Positions 8,496 to 17,784 of a DNA stretch of 64,000 nucleotides are shown one piece after another. This stretch comes from Flavobacterium granuli (GTDB lineage Bacteria > Bacteroidota > Bacteroidia > Flavobacteriales > Flavobacteriaceae). The notes beneath the pieces are model-generated. The model was given only the letters and a program-made list of their open reading frames with translations. It was not told where the DNA came from and did not search any database. Position 1 is the stretch's first letter, and every line of letters starts with the position of its first letter. Where the stretch lies: the NCBI RefSeq assembly GCF_900129705.1, contig NZ_FQWO01000001.1, positions 434,001-498,000 on the forward strand, read 5' to 3'. The translations under genes and the position numbers were made by a program.

Positions 8496-9623
8496 ATGTC
8501 TAAACTTCCCAATATTGGCACGAGTATTTTTACGGTAATGTCTAAAATGGCTGTCGAATACAACGCCATTAATCTTTCGCAAGGATTTCCCAATTTCCCC
8601 GTTGACGAACGTTTAACTGATATTGTAGCTCAACTTGCCAAAGAAAACGTGCATCAATACCTTCCTATGGCTGGCTACACGCCTTTATTGTCCAAAATAG
8701 CCGCTCTTGTCGAGAAATCCTATGGAAGAATTATTCAACCTGAAAGCGAAATATTGGTCACGGCAGGCGCTACAGAAGGAATCTTCGCCAGCATTCAAGC
8801 ATTGGTACAAATGAATGACGAAGTAATTATTCTAGATCCCAGTTATGATTGCTATGAAGCTCCCGTTTTATTAAGTAATGCGATTCCCGTACGCGTAGCT
8901 TTAAATGATGATTACACCCCAAATTGGACAAGGATAGAGAAAGCCTGTTCGTCAAAAACCAAAATGATAATCATTAACAATCCTCATAATCCAACAGGGA
9001 AAATTTTAACCCAAACAGATTTTGAAGCCTTAGAAAAGCTATTGCTAAAATTCCCCAATATAGTTTTACTCTCTGATGAAGTTTATGAATACATCACTTT
9101 TGAGAAAAAACACCTTTCAGCTCATACACGAACTAATCTTTTAAATCGTTGTATCATGGTTTCTTCTTTTGGCAAAACATTTCATGTTACGGGCTGGAAA
9201 GTGGGCTATCTTATAGCTCCAGAATATCTGATGACAGAAATCAAAAAAGTACACCAATTTTTAGTTTTTAGCGTCAATAGTATTTCTCAAGTGGCAATTA
9301 GCAATTATTTAGACTTCGTTTCTGTTGATGAAATTGGAGGTTTTTACCAGAAAAAAAGAGATTATTTCAGAGAATTACTCCAAACAAGCCGATTTGAATT
9401 AATGCCTTCTGAAGGAACCTATTTTCAAGTAGCTTCTTATGCGGCCATTTCAAATGAAAATGATGTGGACTTTTGCAAAAGATTAATTATAGAACACGGC
9501 GTAGCGGCAATACCCATCTCTACTTTTTATGCTGATAGGAAAGATTTGCATTTAATTCGTTTTTGCTTCGCAAAGGACAATGCCACATTAGAAGAAGCGG
9601 CTCAAAAACTCTGCGCCATTTGA
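8496..9623 (+). CDS. PLP-dependent methionine aminotransferase (class I/II)
   Basis: The 375-residue protein is a fold-type I aminotransferase. Key features are NNPHNPTG (161-168), the PLP-contacting SDEVYEY (193-199) and the Schiff-base lysine in SSFGKTFHVTGWKVGY (Lys227). The sequence resembles the YbdL/kynurenine aminotransferase-like group annotated as methionine aminotransferase, which converts methionine or aromatic amino acids to 2-oxo acids, for instance in methionine salvage. The exact amino-acid specificity is inference. Length is normal. It is followed 72 bases later by the SDR gene in the same direction, but the functions do not suggest one pathway. Confidence 0.88.
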   Translation: MSKLPNIGTSIFTVMSKMAVEYNAINLSQGFPNFPVDERLTDIVAQLAKENVHQYLPMAGYTPLLSKIAALVEKSYGRIIQPESEILVTAGATEGIFASIQALVQMNDEVIILDPSYDCYEAPVLLSNAIPVRVALNDDYTPNWTRIEKACSSKTKMIIINNPHNPTGKILTQTDFEALEKLLLKFPNIVLLSDEVYEYITFEKKHLSAHTRTNLLNRCIMVSSFGKTFHVTGWKVGYLIAPEYLMTEIKKVHQFLVFSVNSISQVAISNYLDFVSVDEIGGFYQKKRDYFRELLQTSRFELMPSEGTYFQVASYAAISNENDVDFCKRLIIEHGVAAIPISTFYADRKDLHLIRFCFAKDNATLEEAAQKLCAI

Positions 9624-9695
9624 CAAATTGATTTTTTTTATTATGCATGCATAATATTTATTTCCTATATTTACAATTAAAAAAAAAGAAACGAC

Positions 9696-10577
9696 ATGAA
9701 TTATACCGATAAAATGCTACGCGATGACGCCCTAAAAGGAAAAGTAATTGTGGTTACCGGAGGCGGAAGCGGCTTAGGAAAAGCAATGACCAAATACTTC
9801 TTGGAATTAGGTGCCAAAGTCGCCATTACATCACGAGATTTAGAAAAATTAAAAAATACGGCAACAGAATTAGAAGCCGAAACCGGAGGCAGTTGTTTGC
9901 CTCTACAATGCGATGTGCGTCATTATGAAGAAGTAGAAAACATGCTGCAAGCGGTATTGAAAACCTTTGGAAAAGTAGATGTTTTATTGAACAATGCCGC
10001 TGGAAATTTCATCTCACCAACCGAAAGATTATCAGCCAATGCCTTTGATACCGTAATTGATATTGTCCTTAAAGGATCTAAAAACTGTACATTGGCCTTT
10101 GGAAAACATTGGATCGATACTAAACAAACATCAGCCACTGTGTTGAACATTGTCACCACTTACGCCTGGACCGGCTCAGCCTATGTTGTGCCAAGCGCTA
10201 CTGCCAAAGCAGGTGTTCTAGCCATGACTCGAAGCCTTGCCGTAGAATGGGCTAAATACGGTATACGTACCAATGCCATTGCTCCGGGACCATTTCCTAC
10301 CAAAGGAGCTTGGGACCGATTATTACCGGGTGATTTAGCCGAAAAATTTGATATGTCCAAAAAAGTGCCATTAAAACGGGTGGGAGACCACCAAGAGTTA
10401 GCTAATTTAGCTGCCTATTTGGTATCTGATTTCTCTGCTTATATCAACGGAGAAGTGGTCGTTATTGATGGTGGCGAATGGCTTAAAGGTGCCGGACAAT
10501 TCAATTTGTTGGAAGCTATTCCGGAAGAACTTTGGGATCAGCTGGAAATGATGATAAAAGCAAAAAAGAATAAATAA
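9696..10577 (+). CDS. SDR family oxidoreductase, 2,4-dienoyl-CoA reductase-like
   Basis: The 293-residue protein is a short-chain dehydrogenase/reductase with the cofactor loop TGGGSGLGKA (21-30) and the NNAAGNF segment. In the active-site region the lysine is present (SATAKAGV), while the usual Tyr three residues before it is replaced, as in the 2,4-dienoyl-CoA reductase and peroxisomal trans-enoyl reductase subgroup. That group reduces unsaturated acyl-CoA esters with NADPH during degradation of unsaturated fatty acids. The role is therefore likely lipid catabolism. The stop codon (10575-10577) lies inside the left copy of a 9-bp target duplication made by the adjacent mobile element. Confidence 0.87.
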   Translation: MNYTDKMLRDDALKGKVIVVTGGGSGLGKAMTKYFLELGAKVAITSRDLEKLKNTATELEAETGGSCLPLQCDVRHYEEVENMLQAVLKTFGKVDVLLNNAAGNFISPTERLSANAFDTVIDIVLKGSKNCTLAFGKHWIDTKQTSATVLNIVTTYAWTGSAYVVPSATAKAGVLAMTRSLAVEWAKYGIRTNAIAPGPFPTKGAWDRLLPGDLAEKFDMSKKVPLKRVGDHQELANLAAYLVSDFSAYINGEVVVIDGGEWLKGAGQFNLLEAIPEELWDQLEMMIKAKKNK

Positions 10578-10578
10578 T

Positions 10579-10820
10579 GCGAATCAAGGGTTGGTTTTAT
10601 ATGCCGTCCTCTGGGACTTTTTCACAAATCTTAAATACTTTTCTTTAAATATGTCGCTCCTCTGGAGCTTATAATGCATAAAGCTCATATAAAAAAAGCT
10701 CCGTTAGGAGCGAAATAGCTATAGAAAGTATAATTCAATAGATTCAAAGCTCCAGAGGAGCGATATATTTATGACAAATTAATTATCATAAACAATCATA
10801 ACTTTCAACCCTTGATTAGC
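10579..10820. mobile_element. 242-bp MITE-like element, copy 1, with 9-bp target duplication
   Basis: The element has terminal inverted repeats GCGAATCAAGGGTTG (10579-10593) and CAACCCTTGATTAGC (10806-10820), which pair with one mismatch. It is flanked by perfect direct repeats ATAAATAAT at 10570-10578 and 10821-10829. Internal inverted repeats include CGCTCCTCTGGAGC with its complement AGCTCCAGAGGAGCG and the small hairpin GCTCC-gtta-GGAGC. It encodes no protein. A second 242-bp copy lies at 58130-58371 with about 18 differences by eye. It sits between the SDR stop codon and the terminator that follows. Confidence 0.85.
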
Positions 10821-10855
10821 ATAAATAATTAAGATCTGATTTTTTTTTTTTTTAG

Positions 10856-10890
10856 AAGAGGGAGCCTCAAAAGGGCTTCCTCTTTTTTTT
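10856..10890 (+). terminator. Terminator downstream of the SDR gene and element
   Basis: GAGGGAGCC and GGGCTTCCTC form a stem with a short A-rich loop, followed by a run of eight T. It was presumably the SDR gene terminator before the element inserted between them. Confidence 0.75.
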
Positions 10891-10940
10891 GATTACTAAA
10901 AAAGATGCTGAAAACAGGAAAACTTCTTTCATCTATGGAA

Positions 10941-11092
10941 CATCTGCCCTAGCCCAGATAGCAGTGAAAAGTTGTGCAGCGAAAAAACTATTTTTTCTTG
11001 TCCCGAAAGAGTGACCAACGGAAGCTCCTTTCAGGGCATTAGAAAAAAAGTTTTAGAGCAAAAAACTTGAAACGTATAGCTGGATCAGCTCC
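10941..11092 (+). ncRNA. Structured RNA candidate resembling Flavo-1
   Basis: This non-coding stretch begins with CTGCCCTAGCCCAGATAGCAG and ends near ATAGCTGGATCAGCTCC, a framing that I recall from the Flavo-1 RNA motif common in Flavobacteria. It folds into nested arms: AAGTT near 10969 with AACTT near 11064; AAAAAACTATTTTTTC with GAAAAAAAGTTTT; and an inner hairpin of GTCCCGAAAG (11000-11009) with CTTTCAGGGC (11028-11037), allowing one wobble and one mismatch. Its function is unknown. The family name is from memory and a covariance-model search was not possible. Strand is probable, not certain. It lies 100 bases before udk. Confidence 0.5.
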
Positions 11093-11160
11093 TCAGCCTG
11101 ACTAGCAATTCAGTTAAATATTTTATAAAAAAAAACAAAATTAGCTCCCAATAAAATTGC

Positions 11161-11168
11161 TATTTTTG
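11161..11168 (+). promoter_or_regulatory. TAnnTTTG-type -7 element before udk
   Basis: TATTTTTG matches the Bacteroidota -7 consensus and lies 26 bases before the udk ATG. No strong TTTG -33 box is evident. Confidence 0.45.
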
Positions 11169-11194
11169 CCCTATCAATTATAACAAAATATTAT

Positions 11195-11803
11195 ATGCTT
11201 ATTATAGGAATTGCAGGTGGAACGGGAAGCGGAAAAACAACCGTAGTTCATCAGATTATGAATGAATTACCGGAAGCGGAAGTTGGTATTATTTCGCAAG
11301 ATTCCTACTATAAAGAAAACCACGGCCTATCATTTGATGAAAGAGCACTAATCAATTTTGATCATCCGCGCGCGATTGATTTCGAATTATTGGTTGCACA
11401 TCTGAAGGAATTAAAAGCCGACAGAAACATACATCAGCCTGTATATTCTTTTGTGACCCACAACAGAACAGACGATACTGTTTTTACACATCCCAGAAAA
11501 GTAATGATTGTTGAAGGAATTCTGATTTTGGCAAATGCCGAACTGAGAGAACTTTTTGACATTAAAGTTTACGTTCACGCAGATTCTGACGAGAGATTAA
11601 TTCGCCGTTTAAAACGCGATATTGCCGATCGTGGCCGCGATATGGACGAGGTTTTGAACCGTTACCAAACCACCTTGAAACCGATGCACGAACAATTTAT
11701 TGAACCTACCAAAGCATTTGCCGACATCATCATTCCTAATGACAAATACAACACTGTTGCAATTGATGTGGTTCGTGCGGTAATAAATCAGAAAATTCTA
11801 TAA
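11195..11803 (+). CDS. udk: Uridine kinase
   Basis: Uridine kinase phosphorylates uridine and cytidine to UMP and CMP in pyrimidine salvage. The 202-residue protein shows the P-loop GGTGSGKTT at residues 8-16, the SQDSYYK segment that contacts the nucleoside, the HPRAIDFELL motif and the arginine-rich lid RLIRRLKRDIADRGRD. Length matches the family. It heads a plus-strand group with a DivIC-like gene and the two methylmalonyl-CoA mutase genes (gaps of 104, 31 and 35 bases), so a shared transcript is plausible even though the functions differ. Confidence 0.96.
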   Translation: MLIIGIAGGTGSGKTTVVHQIMNELPEAEVGIISQDSYYKENHGLSFDERALINFDHPRAIDFELLVAHLKELKADRNIHQPVYSFVTHNRTDDTVFTHPRKVMIVEGILILANAELRELFDIKVYVHADSDERLIRRLKRDIADRGRDMDEVLNRYQTTLKPMHEQFIEPTKAFADIIIPNDKYNTVAIDVVRAVINQKIL

Positions 11804-11907
11804 TTTATTGTAATTTTATAACATTCCAATTTTTAGGAGACTTTCCCGTAAATTCTTTTATTCACTTCAAGTGACAACCGGAATAGCAGAGCTAAAAAAC
11901 AAAATTT

Positions 11908-12231
11908 ATGAAAAATCCTTACAAAGACAAACCTTGGTTTAAATTCATGAGTAACAAATACATCTGGGTTTTACTGTTTTTCACCACTTGGATGCTTTTC
12001 TTGGATAACTATTCCTATTTTGACCATCGTATTTTGGATCATCAAATCAATGAACTTGAAGATAATAAAGAATATTACCAACAAGAAATAAAGAAGGATG
12101 AAGAGCAAATTAAACAGCTGAAAAATCCCGAACAAATAGAAAAATATGCCCGCGAAAAGTACTACATGAAAAAGGACAGCGAGGACATTTATATTATCGA
12201 GTTTGAAGGTGACAGCATAGAAAAAAAATAA
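11908..12231 (+). CDS. Septum formation initiator, DivIC/FtsB family
   Basis: The 107-residue protein has a short cytoplasmic N-terminus, one membrane segment (about residues 19-37, YIWVLLFFTTWMLF), and a coiled coil (about 45-85, rich in Glu, Lys and Gln), followed by PEQIEKYAREKYYMKK. The last motif is typical of DivIC/FtsB proteins, which join FtsL and FtsQ/DivIB in the divisome at the inner membrane. Length fits. It lies between udk and the mutase small subunit, an arrangement that I consider common in Flavobacterium. The motif is strong; a direct division role is by family. Confidence 0.88.
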   Translation: MKNPYKDKPWFKFMSNKYIWVLLFFTTWMLFLDNYSYFDHRILDHQINELEDNKEYYQQEIKKDEEQIKQLKNPEQIEKYAREKYYMKKDSEDIYIIEFEGDSIEKK

Positions 12232-12262
12232 TAAATCTGGAATTATTAAAATCAGAATCAAA

Positions 12263-13627
12263 ATGAACAGTAATTTATTCGAAGATTTCGATCCCGTTTC
12301 TTCCAAACAATGGAAACAAAAAATCCAGTTTGAGCTCAAAGGTGCGGATTATAATGAAACCTTAATCTGGAATTCTCCAGAGGATATTAAGGTTAAACCT
12401 TTTTATCATAAAGACGAATTTACAAAATCGATTCCGGTTACCACAAAAGCCACAGACTTTAAAATTTGCCAAAACATTTTTGTTTTTGATATCGATAAAT
12501 CAGTAGAAAGAGCTTTTGACACTCTAAATAGAGGTGCCGAAAGTCTTCGTTTTACTATTGAGGACGAAAACACAGACATCGGTGCACTTCTTGAAAAACT
12601 TCCTTTAAAAACGGTGCCTGTTTACTTCAATTTCAACTTTTTCTCAATCGATTTCGTTCAAAAAACAGATCGTATTGCGAGACAAAAAGAAGCGAAAATA
12701 TTCTATAATATAGATCCCATTGGACAATTGGCCCGCGAAGGCAACTGGTTTGTTACAAGCGAAAAAAACAATTTCGACTCACTCAACACACTATGTACAG
12801 CGATTCCTAACAGCTCCGTCATTAGTGTTGATTCGAGTTTGTATCAAAATGCAGGCGCCAATATGGTGCAACAAATTGCCTATAGCATGGCGCATGCCAA
12901 TGAATATTTTAATAGAATTCCTATTATCAATCAGCCGATTGTTTTTGAAATTGCCGTGGGAACGAATTATTTCTTTGAAATTGCAAAACTGCGAGCCTTT
13001 CGATTATTATTCAATGCAATAGCCAAAGAGTACAATCACAATCACGATTGTCATCTTTTGGTTTCTCCAAGCAAACGCAACAAAACATTATACGACTACA
13101 ATGTAAATATGCTGCGCACCACTACTGAATCTATGTCGGCAATATTAGGAGGTGCGGATGCCGTTGCCAATTTGCCTTATGATTCTTTGTACCATAAAGA
13201 CAATGAATTTGGAGATCGAATTGCTCGCAATCAACTGTTGATTCTTAAAAACGAAAGTTATTTTGATAAGGTAAATAATCCAGCTGACGGGAGTTATTAT
13301 ATTGAATCATTGACAAAACAATTAGCCGAAAAAGCATTGGCCTTATTCAAAGATATTGAAGCGAGCGGTGGTTTTTTGAAACAATTGAACGAAGGAATTA
13401 TTAAAAGAAAAATTCAGGAAAGTGCTGACAAAGAACAGGAACTTTTTGATTCGGGAAAAGAAGTTTTATTGGGAACCAATAAATACCCCAATAAAGATGA
13501 CAGAATGAAACACAATCTGAAACTCTTTCCTTTTGTAAAAATCAAACCCCGAAAAACATTGATTAATCCGATAATTGAAAAACGATTGGCGGAGAAAAAA
13601 GAACAAGAACGTCTGGATTTAGAATAA
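12263..13627 (+). CDS. mutA: Methylmalonyl-CoA mutase small subunit
   Basis: This 454-residue protein aligns with the TIM-barrel part of methylmalonyl-CoA mutase but lacks the C-terminal cobalamin-binding domain, as expected for the non-catalytic beta subunit of the heterodimeric enzyme. Recognisable segments include AGANMVQQIAYSMAHANEYF, and a C-terminal LLGTNKYPNKDD that parallels the large subunit's [11 protein letters not shown]. The enzyme interconverts methylmalonyl-CoA and succinyl-CoA in propionate metabolism. It starts 31 bases after the DivIC-like gene and 35 bases before the large subunit, so the two subunits are almost surely co-transcribed. Confidence 0.93.
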   Translation: MNSNLFEDFDPVSSKQWKQKIQFELKGADYNETLIWNSPEDIKVKPFYHKDEFTKSIPVTTKATDFKICQNIFVFDIDKSVERAFDTLNRGAESLRFTIEDENTDIGALLEKLPLKTVPVYFNFNFFSIDFVQKTDRIARQKEAKIFYNIDPIGQLAREGNWFVTSEKNNFDSLNTLCTAIPNSSVISVDSSLYQNAGANMVQQIAYSMAHANEYFNRIPIINQPIVFEIAVGTNYFFEIAKLRAFRLLFNAIAKEYNHNHDCHLLVSPSKRNKTLYDYNVNMLRTTTESMSAILGGADAVANLPYDSLYHKDNEFGDRIARNQLLILKNESYFDKVNNPADGSYYIESLTKQLAEKALALFKDIEASGGFLKQLNEGIIKRKIQESADKEQELFDSGKEVLLGTNKYPNKDDRMKHNLKLFPFVKIKPRKTLINPIIEKRLAEKKEQERLDLE

Positions 13628-13662
13628 TTAAGTGAATCAAACCTGTTAAATTAGTCTCAAAA

Positions 13663-15795
13663 ATGATCAGAAATGACCTCAAACATATTCAATTAGACCA
13701 TCAAAAGTCGGAAACCTTCAGCCAAAACCCATCGACAAAAGGTTTTCTTACGGCCGAAGGTATTGAACTCAAGCCAACCTATTCCGAAGAAGATATTGAA
13801 AATCTCAATCATCTGGATTTTGGAGCGGGCTTTGCGCCAAATTTACGCGGTCCGTATGCTACCATGTATGTCCGTCGACCTTGGACGATTCGTCAATATG
13901 CCGGATTTTCGACTGCTGAAGAAAGCAATGCTTTTTACCGAAGAAATCTTGCCGCAGGCCAAAAAGGATTATCGATCGCTTTTGATTTACCCACGCATCG
14001 GGGCTATGATTCCGATCACGAACGCGTGGTAGGTGATGTAGGAAAAGCTGGCGTTGCCATTGACTCGGTTGAAGACATGAAAATATTGTTTGACCAAATT
14101 CCATTGGATCAAATGTCAGTTTCGATGACCATGAACGGAGCTGTTTTGCCCATTATGGCTTTCTATATTGTGGCAGCCGAAGAACAGGGTGTAAAACCAG
14201 AGCAACTTTCGGGTACCATTCAAAATGATATTCTTAAGGAATTTATGGTGCGCAACACCTATATTTATCCGCCAAGTCCTTCGATGAAAATCATTGCCGA
14301 TATATTTGAATATACCAGCAAAAAAATGCCCAAGTTCAACTCCATTTCCATTTCCGGCTATCACATGCAGGAAGCGGGAGCGACGGCTGATATAGAGTTA
14401 GCATACACCTTGGCCGATGGATTGGAATACATTAGAACAGGATTGGCTACCGGAATGAAAATCGATGACTTTGCCCCCCGCCTGTCTTTTTTCTGGGCCA
14501 TCGGTATGAATCATTTCATGGAAATTGCCAAACTGCGTGCCGGAAGAATGATCTGGGCCAAATTGGTAAAACAATTCAATCCAAAAGATGATAAATCACT
14601 GGCATTAAGAACCCATTGCCAAACCAGCGGTTGGAGTTTAACAGAACAAGATCCTTTTAATAATGTTGCCCGTACCTGTATTGAAGCGGCAGCGGCAGCT
14701 TTTGGCGGAACTCAGTCCCTACACACCAATGCGCTGGACGAAGCCATTGCTTTGCCAACGGATTTCTCTGCCAGAATTGCCCGAAATACCCAAATATTTT
14801 TACAAGAAGAAACTAAAATCACAAAAACCGTTGATCCTTGGGGAGGCAGTTATTATGTTGAAAGCCTGACCCATGAAATTGCCAAAAATGCCTGGAAGCT
14901 AATCGAAGAAGTCGAAGAACTGGGCGGCATGACCAAAGCCATAGAAGCCGGAATCCCAAAACTCAGAATCGAAGAAGCGGCAGCCAAAAAACAGGCCCGC
15001 ATCGATAGCGGTCAGGATATCATTGTTGGTGTTAACAAATACCGACTGGAAAAAGAAGACCCTTTGCATATCCTAGATGTGGATAATCAAATGGTACGCA
15101 GGCAACAATTAGAACAGCTCGATCGCATTAAGGCAAGCAGAAATAACGAAAAAGTACAGGAATCATTGAGAAAATTAATTCTTTGTGCCCAAACCGGAGA
15201 GGGAAATTTATTGGAATTAGCAGTAGATGCTGCCAGAAACCGAACCACTTTGGGCGAAATTAGCGATGCCTTAGAAACGGTATTTGGTAGATATAAAGCA
15301 CAAATTAAATCCTTTAGCGGCGTGTACAGTAAAGAAATAAAAGACGATAAAAGCTTCGAGAAAGCCAAACAACTAGCTGACACCTTTGCCAAACAAGAAG
15401 GCCGTCGTCCTAGAATCATGATAGCCAAAATGGGCCAAGACGGTCATGATCGAGGTGCTAAAGTAGTTGCTACAGGCTATGCTGATGTGGGCTTTGATGT
15501 GGACATTGGCCCCTTGTTTCAAACTCCGGCTGAAGCAGCTAAACAAGCAATAGAAAATGATGTACATATACTGGGAGTTTCCTCACTTGCAGCGGGACAT
15601 AAAACCCTGGTTCCTCAAGTAATTGATGAACTAAAAAAATACGGTCGTGAAGATATTATGGTAGTTGTAGGCGGTGTTATTCCTTCCCAAGATTATCAAT
15701 ACTTATTTGATGCTGGCGCGGTAGCCGTTTTTGGACCAGGAACAAAAATTAGTGAAGCCGCCATCCAAATATTGCAAATTTTAATTGGAGACTAA
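13663..15795 (+). CDS. scpA: Methylmalonyl-CoA mutase large (catalytic) subunit
   Basis: The 710-residue catalytic subunit binds adenosylcobalamin and isomerises methylmalonyl-CoA to succinyl-CoA. The N-terminal barrel has the signature [20 protein letters not shown] and [16 protein letters not shown]. The C-terminal B12 domain (about 580-710) carries the base-off motif DGHDRG, with the histidine that ligates cobalt, then SSLAAGH and GGVIPSQD. Length is normal for the family. It ends the operon and is followed by a strong terminator at 15827-15853. No MeaB/ArgK GTPase chaperone gene is adjacent, so it must lie elsewhere if present. Confidence 0.96.
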   Translation: MIRNDLKHIQLDHQKSETFSQNPSTKGFLTAEGIELKPTYSEEDIENLNHLDFGAGFAPNLRGPYATMYVRRPWTIRQYAGFSTAEESNAFYRRNLAAGQKGLSIAFDLPTHRGYDSDHERVVGDVGKAGVAIDSVEDMKILFDQIPLDQMSVSMTMNGAVLPIMAFYIVAAEEQGVKPEQLSGTIQNDILKEFMVRNTYIYPPSPSMKIIADIFEYTSKKMPKFNSISISGYHMQEAGATADIELAYTLADGLEYIRTGLATGMKIDDFAPRLSFFWAIGMNHFMEIAKLRAGRMIWAKLVKQFNPKDDKSLALRTHCQTSGWSLTEQDPFNNVARTCIEAAAAAFGGTQSLHTNALDEAIALPTDFSARIARNTQIFLQEETKITKTVDPWGGSYYVESLTHEIAKNAWKLIEEVEELGGMTKAIEAGIPKLRIEEAAAKKQARIDSGQDIIVGVNKYRLEKEDPLHILDVDNQMVRRQQLEQLDRIKASRNNEKVQESLRKLILCAQTGEGNLLELAVDAARNRTTLGEISDALETVFGRYKAQIKSFSGVYSKEIKDDKSFEKAKQLADTFAKQEGRRPRIMIAKMGQDGHDRGAKVVATGYADVGFDVDIGPLFQTPAEAAKQAIENDVHILGVSSLAAGHKTLVPQVIDELKKYGREDIMVVVGGVIPSQDYQYLFDAGAVAVFGPGTKISEAAIQILQILIGD

Positions 15796-15826
15796 GCTAC
15801 AATTAGACGATTATAAAGATTCAAAA

Positions 15827-15853
15827 AACACCAACAAAGTTGGTGTTTTTTTG
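15827..15853 (+). terminator. Terminator of the udk-mutase group
   Basis: AACACCAAC and GTTGGTGTT form a perfect 9-bp stem with a 3-base loop and a following T run. The rest of 15854-16152 holds only AT-rich DNA and the leader of the next gene. Confidence 0.88.
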
Positions 15854-16152
15854 TTTTTACTCCAGATGATAAATAATTCGCAAAGAAACAAGTACAAGTT
15901 AAAGTTCTTCTTAAAAAACTGTAGCTCTAGTATTTACAAATTAACAAATATTACACAATTTATTGACAATCAAATAGATACAAAAACAATACCTTTATTA
16001 AAAGTCACGATTTCATAAATAAATTTTCAAAAAAAACATAGTTAATAAAAAAAATAAAGCTTTAGAATTAATTTATTATCATAAAAAGGGGAAGTAACTA
16101 TAAGCCTTAAAATTATTCTTGGGCTGAATAAAAATAATTAAAATCAACTATT

Positions 16153-16689
16153 ATGAAAGCGTACATTATTGTTTTTTTATTTTTAGGATTAACAAATTTA
16201 TCCTACTCCCAGAATAAAACAGAATTAGATCCATCTGATGGTAACATCTCTATTGAAAACTTACCCGCTGTGGTAATTAAAAGTGTCGGAGATGACTTTT
16301 CTGTGTATATAACTGACCGCAATTCTGATCCAAAAGTCAGGAAGCTTCAAGATCGTTTTATAGCCTACGATCTGGGAAAAAACTTAGAAGGCTATGAAAC
16401 TTACTTAGTGTATATGGAAATAAAAGGGGGAGCATTAACCGCTACCTATGACGAAAAAGGAAAATTAATTCGCGTGGTAGAAAATTATGTCAATGTAAAG
16501 CTTCCCGCCAAGGTATTTTACTCCGTATACAAAAACTTTCCTGGATGGGAAATTATTAATGATAAATACCTATACTCTCAGGAGAATGGAGATATTCTAA
16601 AAAAAGAATACAATCTTAAAATAAAAAAAGGGAACGAAACCAAAAGATTAACGGTTCGTCCAAATGGTGAAATAATATCTGGAATGTAA
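16153..16689 (+). CDS. Secreted PepSY-like protein, tandem copy 1
   Basis: The 178-residue product has a cleavable signal peptide (MKAYIIVFLFLGLTNLSYSQ) and a mature domain with two similar halves: LPAVVIKSVGDDFSVY followed by ATYDEKGKLIRVVENY, then LPAKVFYSVYKNFPGWEI and YNLKIKKG...LTVRPNGEI. This alternation matches the PepSY-like (PF11396-type) fold of Bacteroidota periplasmic proteins; I am moderately sure. Those proteins have no defined reaction. It is the first of three tandem paralogues; the leader just before its ATG is almost identical to that of copy 2. A hairpin with T run follows at 16716-16746. Confidence 0.72.
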   Translation: MKAYIIVFLFLGLTNLSYSQNKTELDPSDGNISIENLPAVVIKSVGDDFSVYITDRNSDPKVRKLQDRFIAYDLGKNLEGYETYLVYMEIKGGALTATYDEKGKLIRVVENYVNVKLPAKVFYSVYKNFPGWEIINDKYLYSQENGDILKKEYNLKIKKGNETKRLTVRPNGEIISGM

Positions 16690-16715
16690 TTTACAAAACA
16701 CTTAAAATCAACTTG

Positions 16716-16746
16716 AGGCTGTTCATAAAAATGGGCAGTCTTTTTT
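16716..16746 (+). terminator. Terminator after PepSY-like copy 1
   Basis: GGCTGTTCAT and ATGGGCAGTC pair with G-U wobbles around an A-rich loop and are followed by T6. It is homologous to the terminator after copy 2. Confidence 0.55.
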
Positions 16747-16992
16747 ATTAGAACTATAATTACAAAGATAGACTTATTATAATTAACAAAAAATACATAA
16801 AACATTAACTATCAAATATTTGCAATTTAACTACCTTTATAATGAATAACAAAAACATCCGGAAATAGCCCCAAAATTGACCTTTTTTTTTAAAACATTT
16901 ACTATAGAATGAACAACAATAGAAGGGGAAGAAAATTGCAAGCCTTATGTTCTATTTTATAGTATACAATTAAACAATTAAAATCAACTATT

Positions 16993-17523
16993 ATGAAAGC
17001 GTATTTTATTGCTCTGTTAGTTATAGGACTGGCGAATATATCTTATTCCCAAGATAAAAAAAAGAATGATAACGCAATTGTTGGCATTGAAAACTTACCG
17101 GCAGTAGTTATCAAAAGTGCAGGAGAAGACTTCTCTGTATATTTACCAGACAGAAACGCAGATCAGAAAGTTAGAAAGTTAGAAGACAGTTTCATTGCCT
17201 ATAACCTAGGCAAGGACTATGAAGGCTATGACACCTATTTAGTATACATGGAAATAAAAGGAGGCACCTTATCTGCCACTTATAATGAAAAAGGGAAACT
17301 AATTCATGTTGTAGAGAATTATAAGGGCGTAAAACTCCCTTCAGAAGTGATTTATTCTATTTATAAAAATTTCCCTGGATGGGAAATCATAAATGACAAG
17401 TATTTATATTCACAAAAAGAGGGGGATATTGTCAAAAAACAATATAATCTTAAAATAAAAAAAGACAATCAAACCCGCAAATTAGTCGTACATCCTAACG
17501 GCGAAATAGTAGAAGAAAAATAA
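16993..17523 (+). CDS. Secreted PepSY-like protein, tandem copy 2
   Basis: The 176-residue paralogue of the preceding gene has the same signal peptide style (MKAYFIALLVIGLANISYSQ), the same LPAVVIKSAGEDFSVYLPDR start of the mature domain and the same ending in VVHPNGEIVEEK. Large blocks are identical to copy 1, for example FPGWEIINDKYLYSQ. The leader sequence from about 16976 to the ATG, including AAATCAACTATTATGAAAGC, repeats that of copy 1, so the duplication included the regulatory region. Each copy has its own terminator, so they may be expressed separately. Function is unknown beyond the likely periplasmic location. Confidence 0.72.
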   Translation: MKAYFIALLVIGLANISYSQDKKKNDNAIVGIENLPAVVIKSAGEDFSVYLPDRNADQKVRKLEDSFIAYNLGKDYEGYDTYLVYMEIKGGTLSATYNEKGKLIHVVENYKGVKLPSEVIYSIYKNFPGWEIINDKYLYSQKEGDIVKKQYNLKIKKDNQTRKLVVHPNGEIVEEK

Positions 17524-17540
17524 TTCTAAAAATAATCCAA

Positions 17541-17569
17541 GACTGTCCAAAAATAAGGGCAGTCTTTTT
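17541..17569 (+). terminator. Terminator after PepSY-like copy 2
   Basis: GACTGTCC (17541-17548) and GGGCAGTC (17557-17564) form an 8-bp stem with one G-U pair, followed by T5. Confidence 0.7.
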
Positions 17570-17784
17570 CATAAATGCCACTTATTATGCATAAATATAA
17601 TAGCGTCTTTAGAATTCAAAAATAAAACCAAATTCCATACTATTTCCCCATCAACTCAAAACAAAATAGTTGTAAAAAAACACAAAATCAGGCGCTCATA
17701 CAATACTTTTTTTATTGCCCTCATCAATCCTTTCTTTTCTTAAAACCTATATGCGAATTGAGTATTAATTTAAAAACAAACATT

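Noticed and set aside
15785-16018. 77-codon frame overlapping the mutase stop
   Set aside because: It overlaps the mutase 3' end and spans a strong terminator; its sequence is low complexity.
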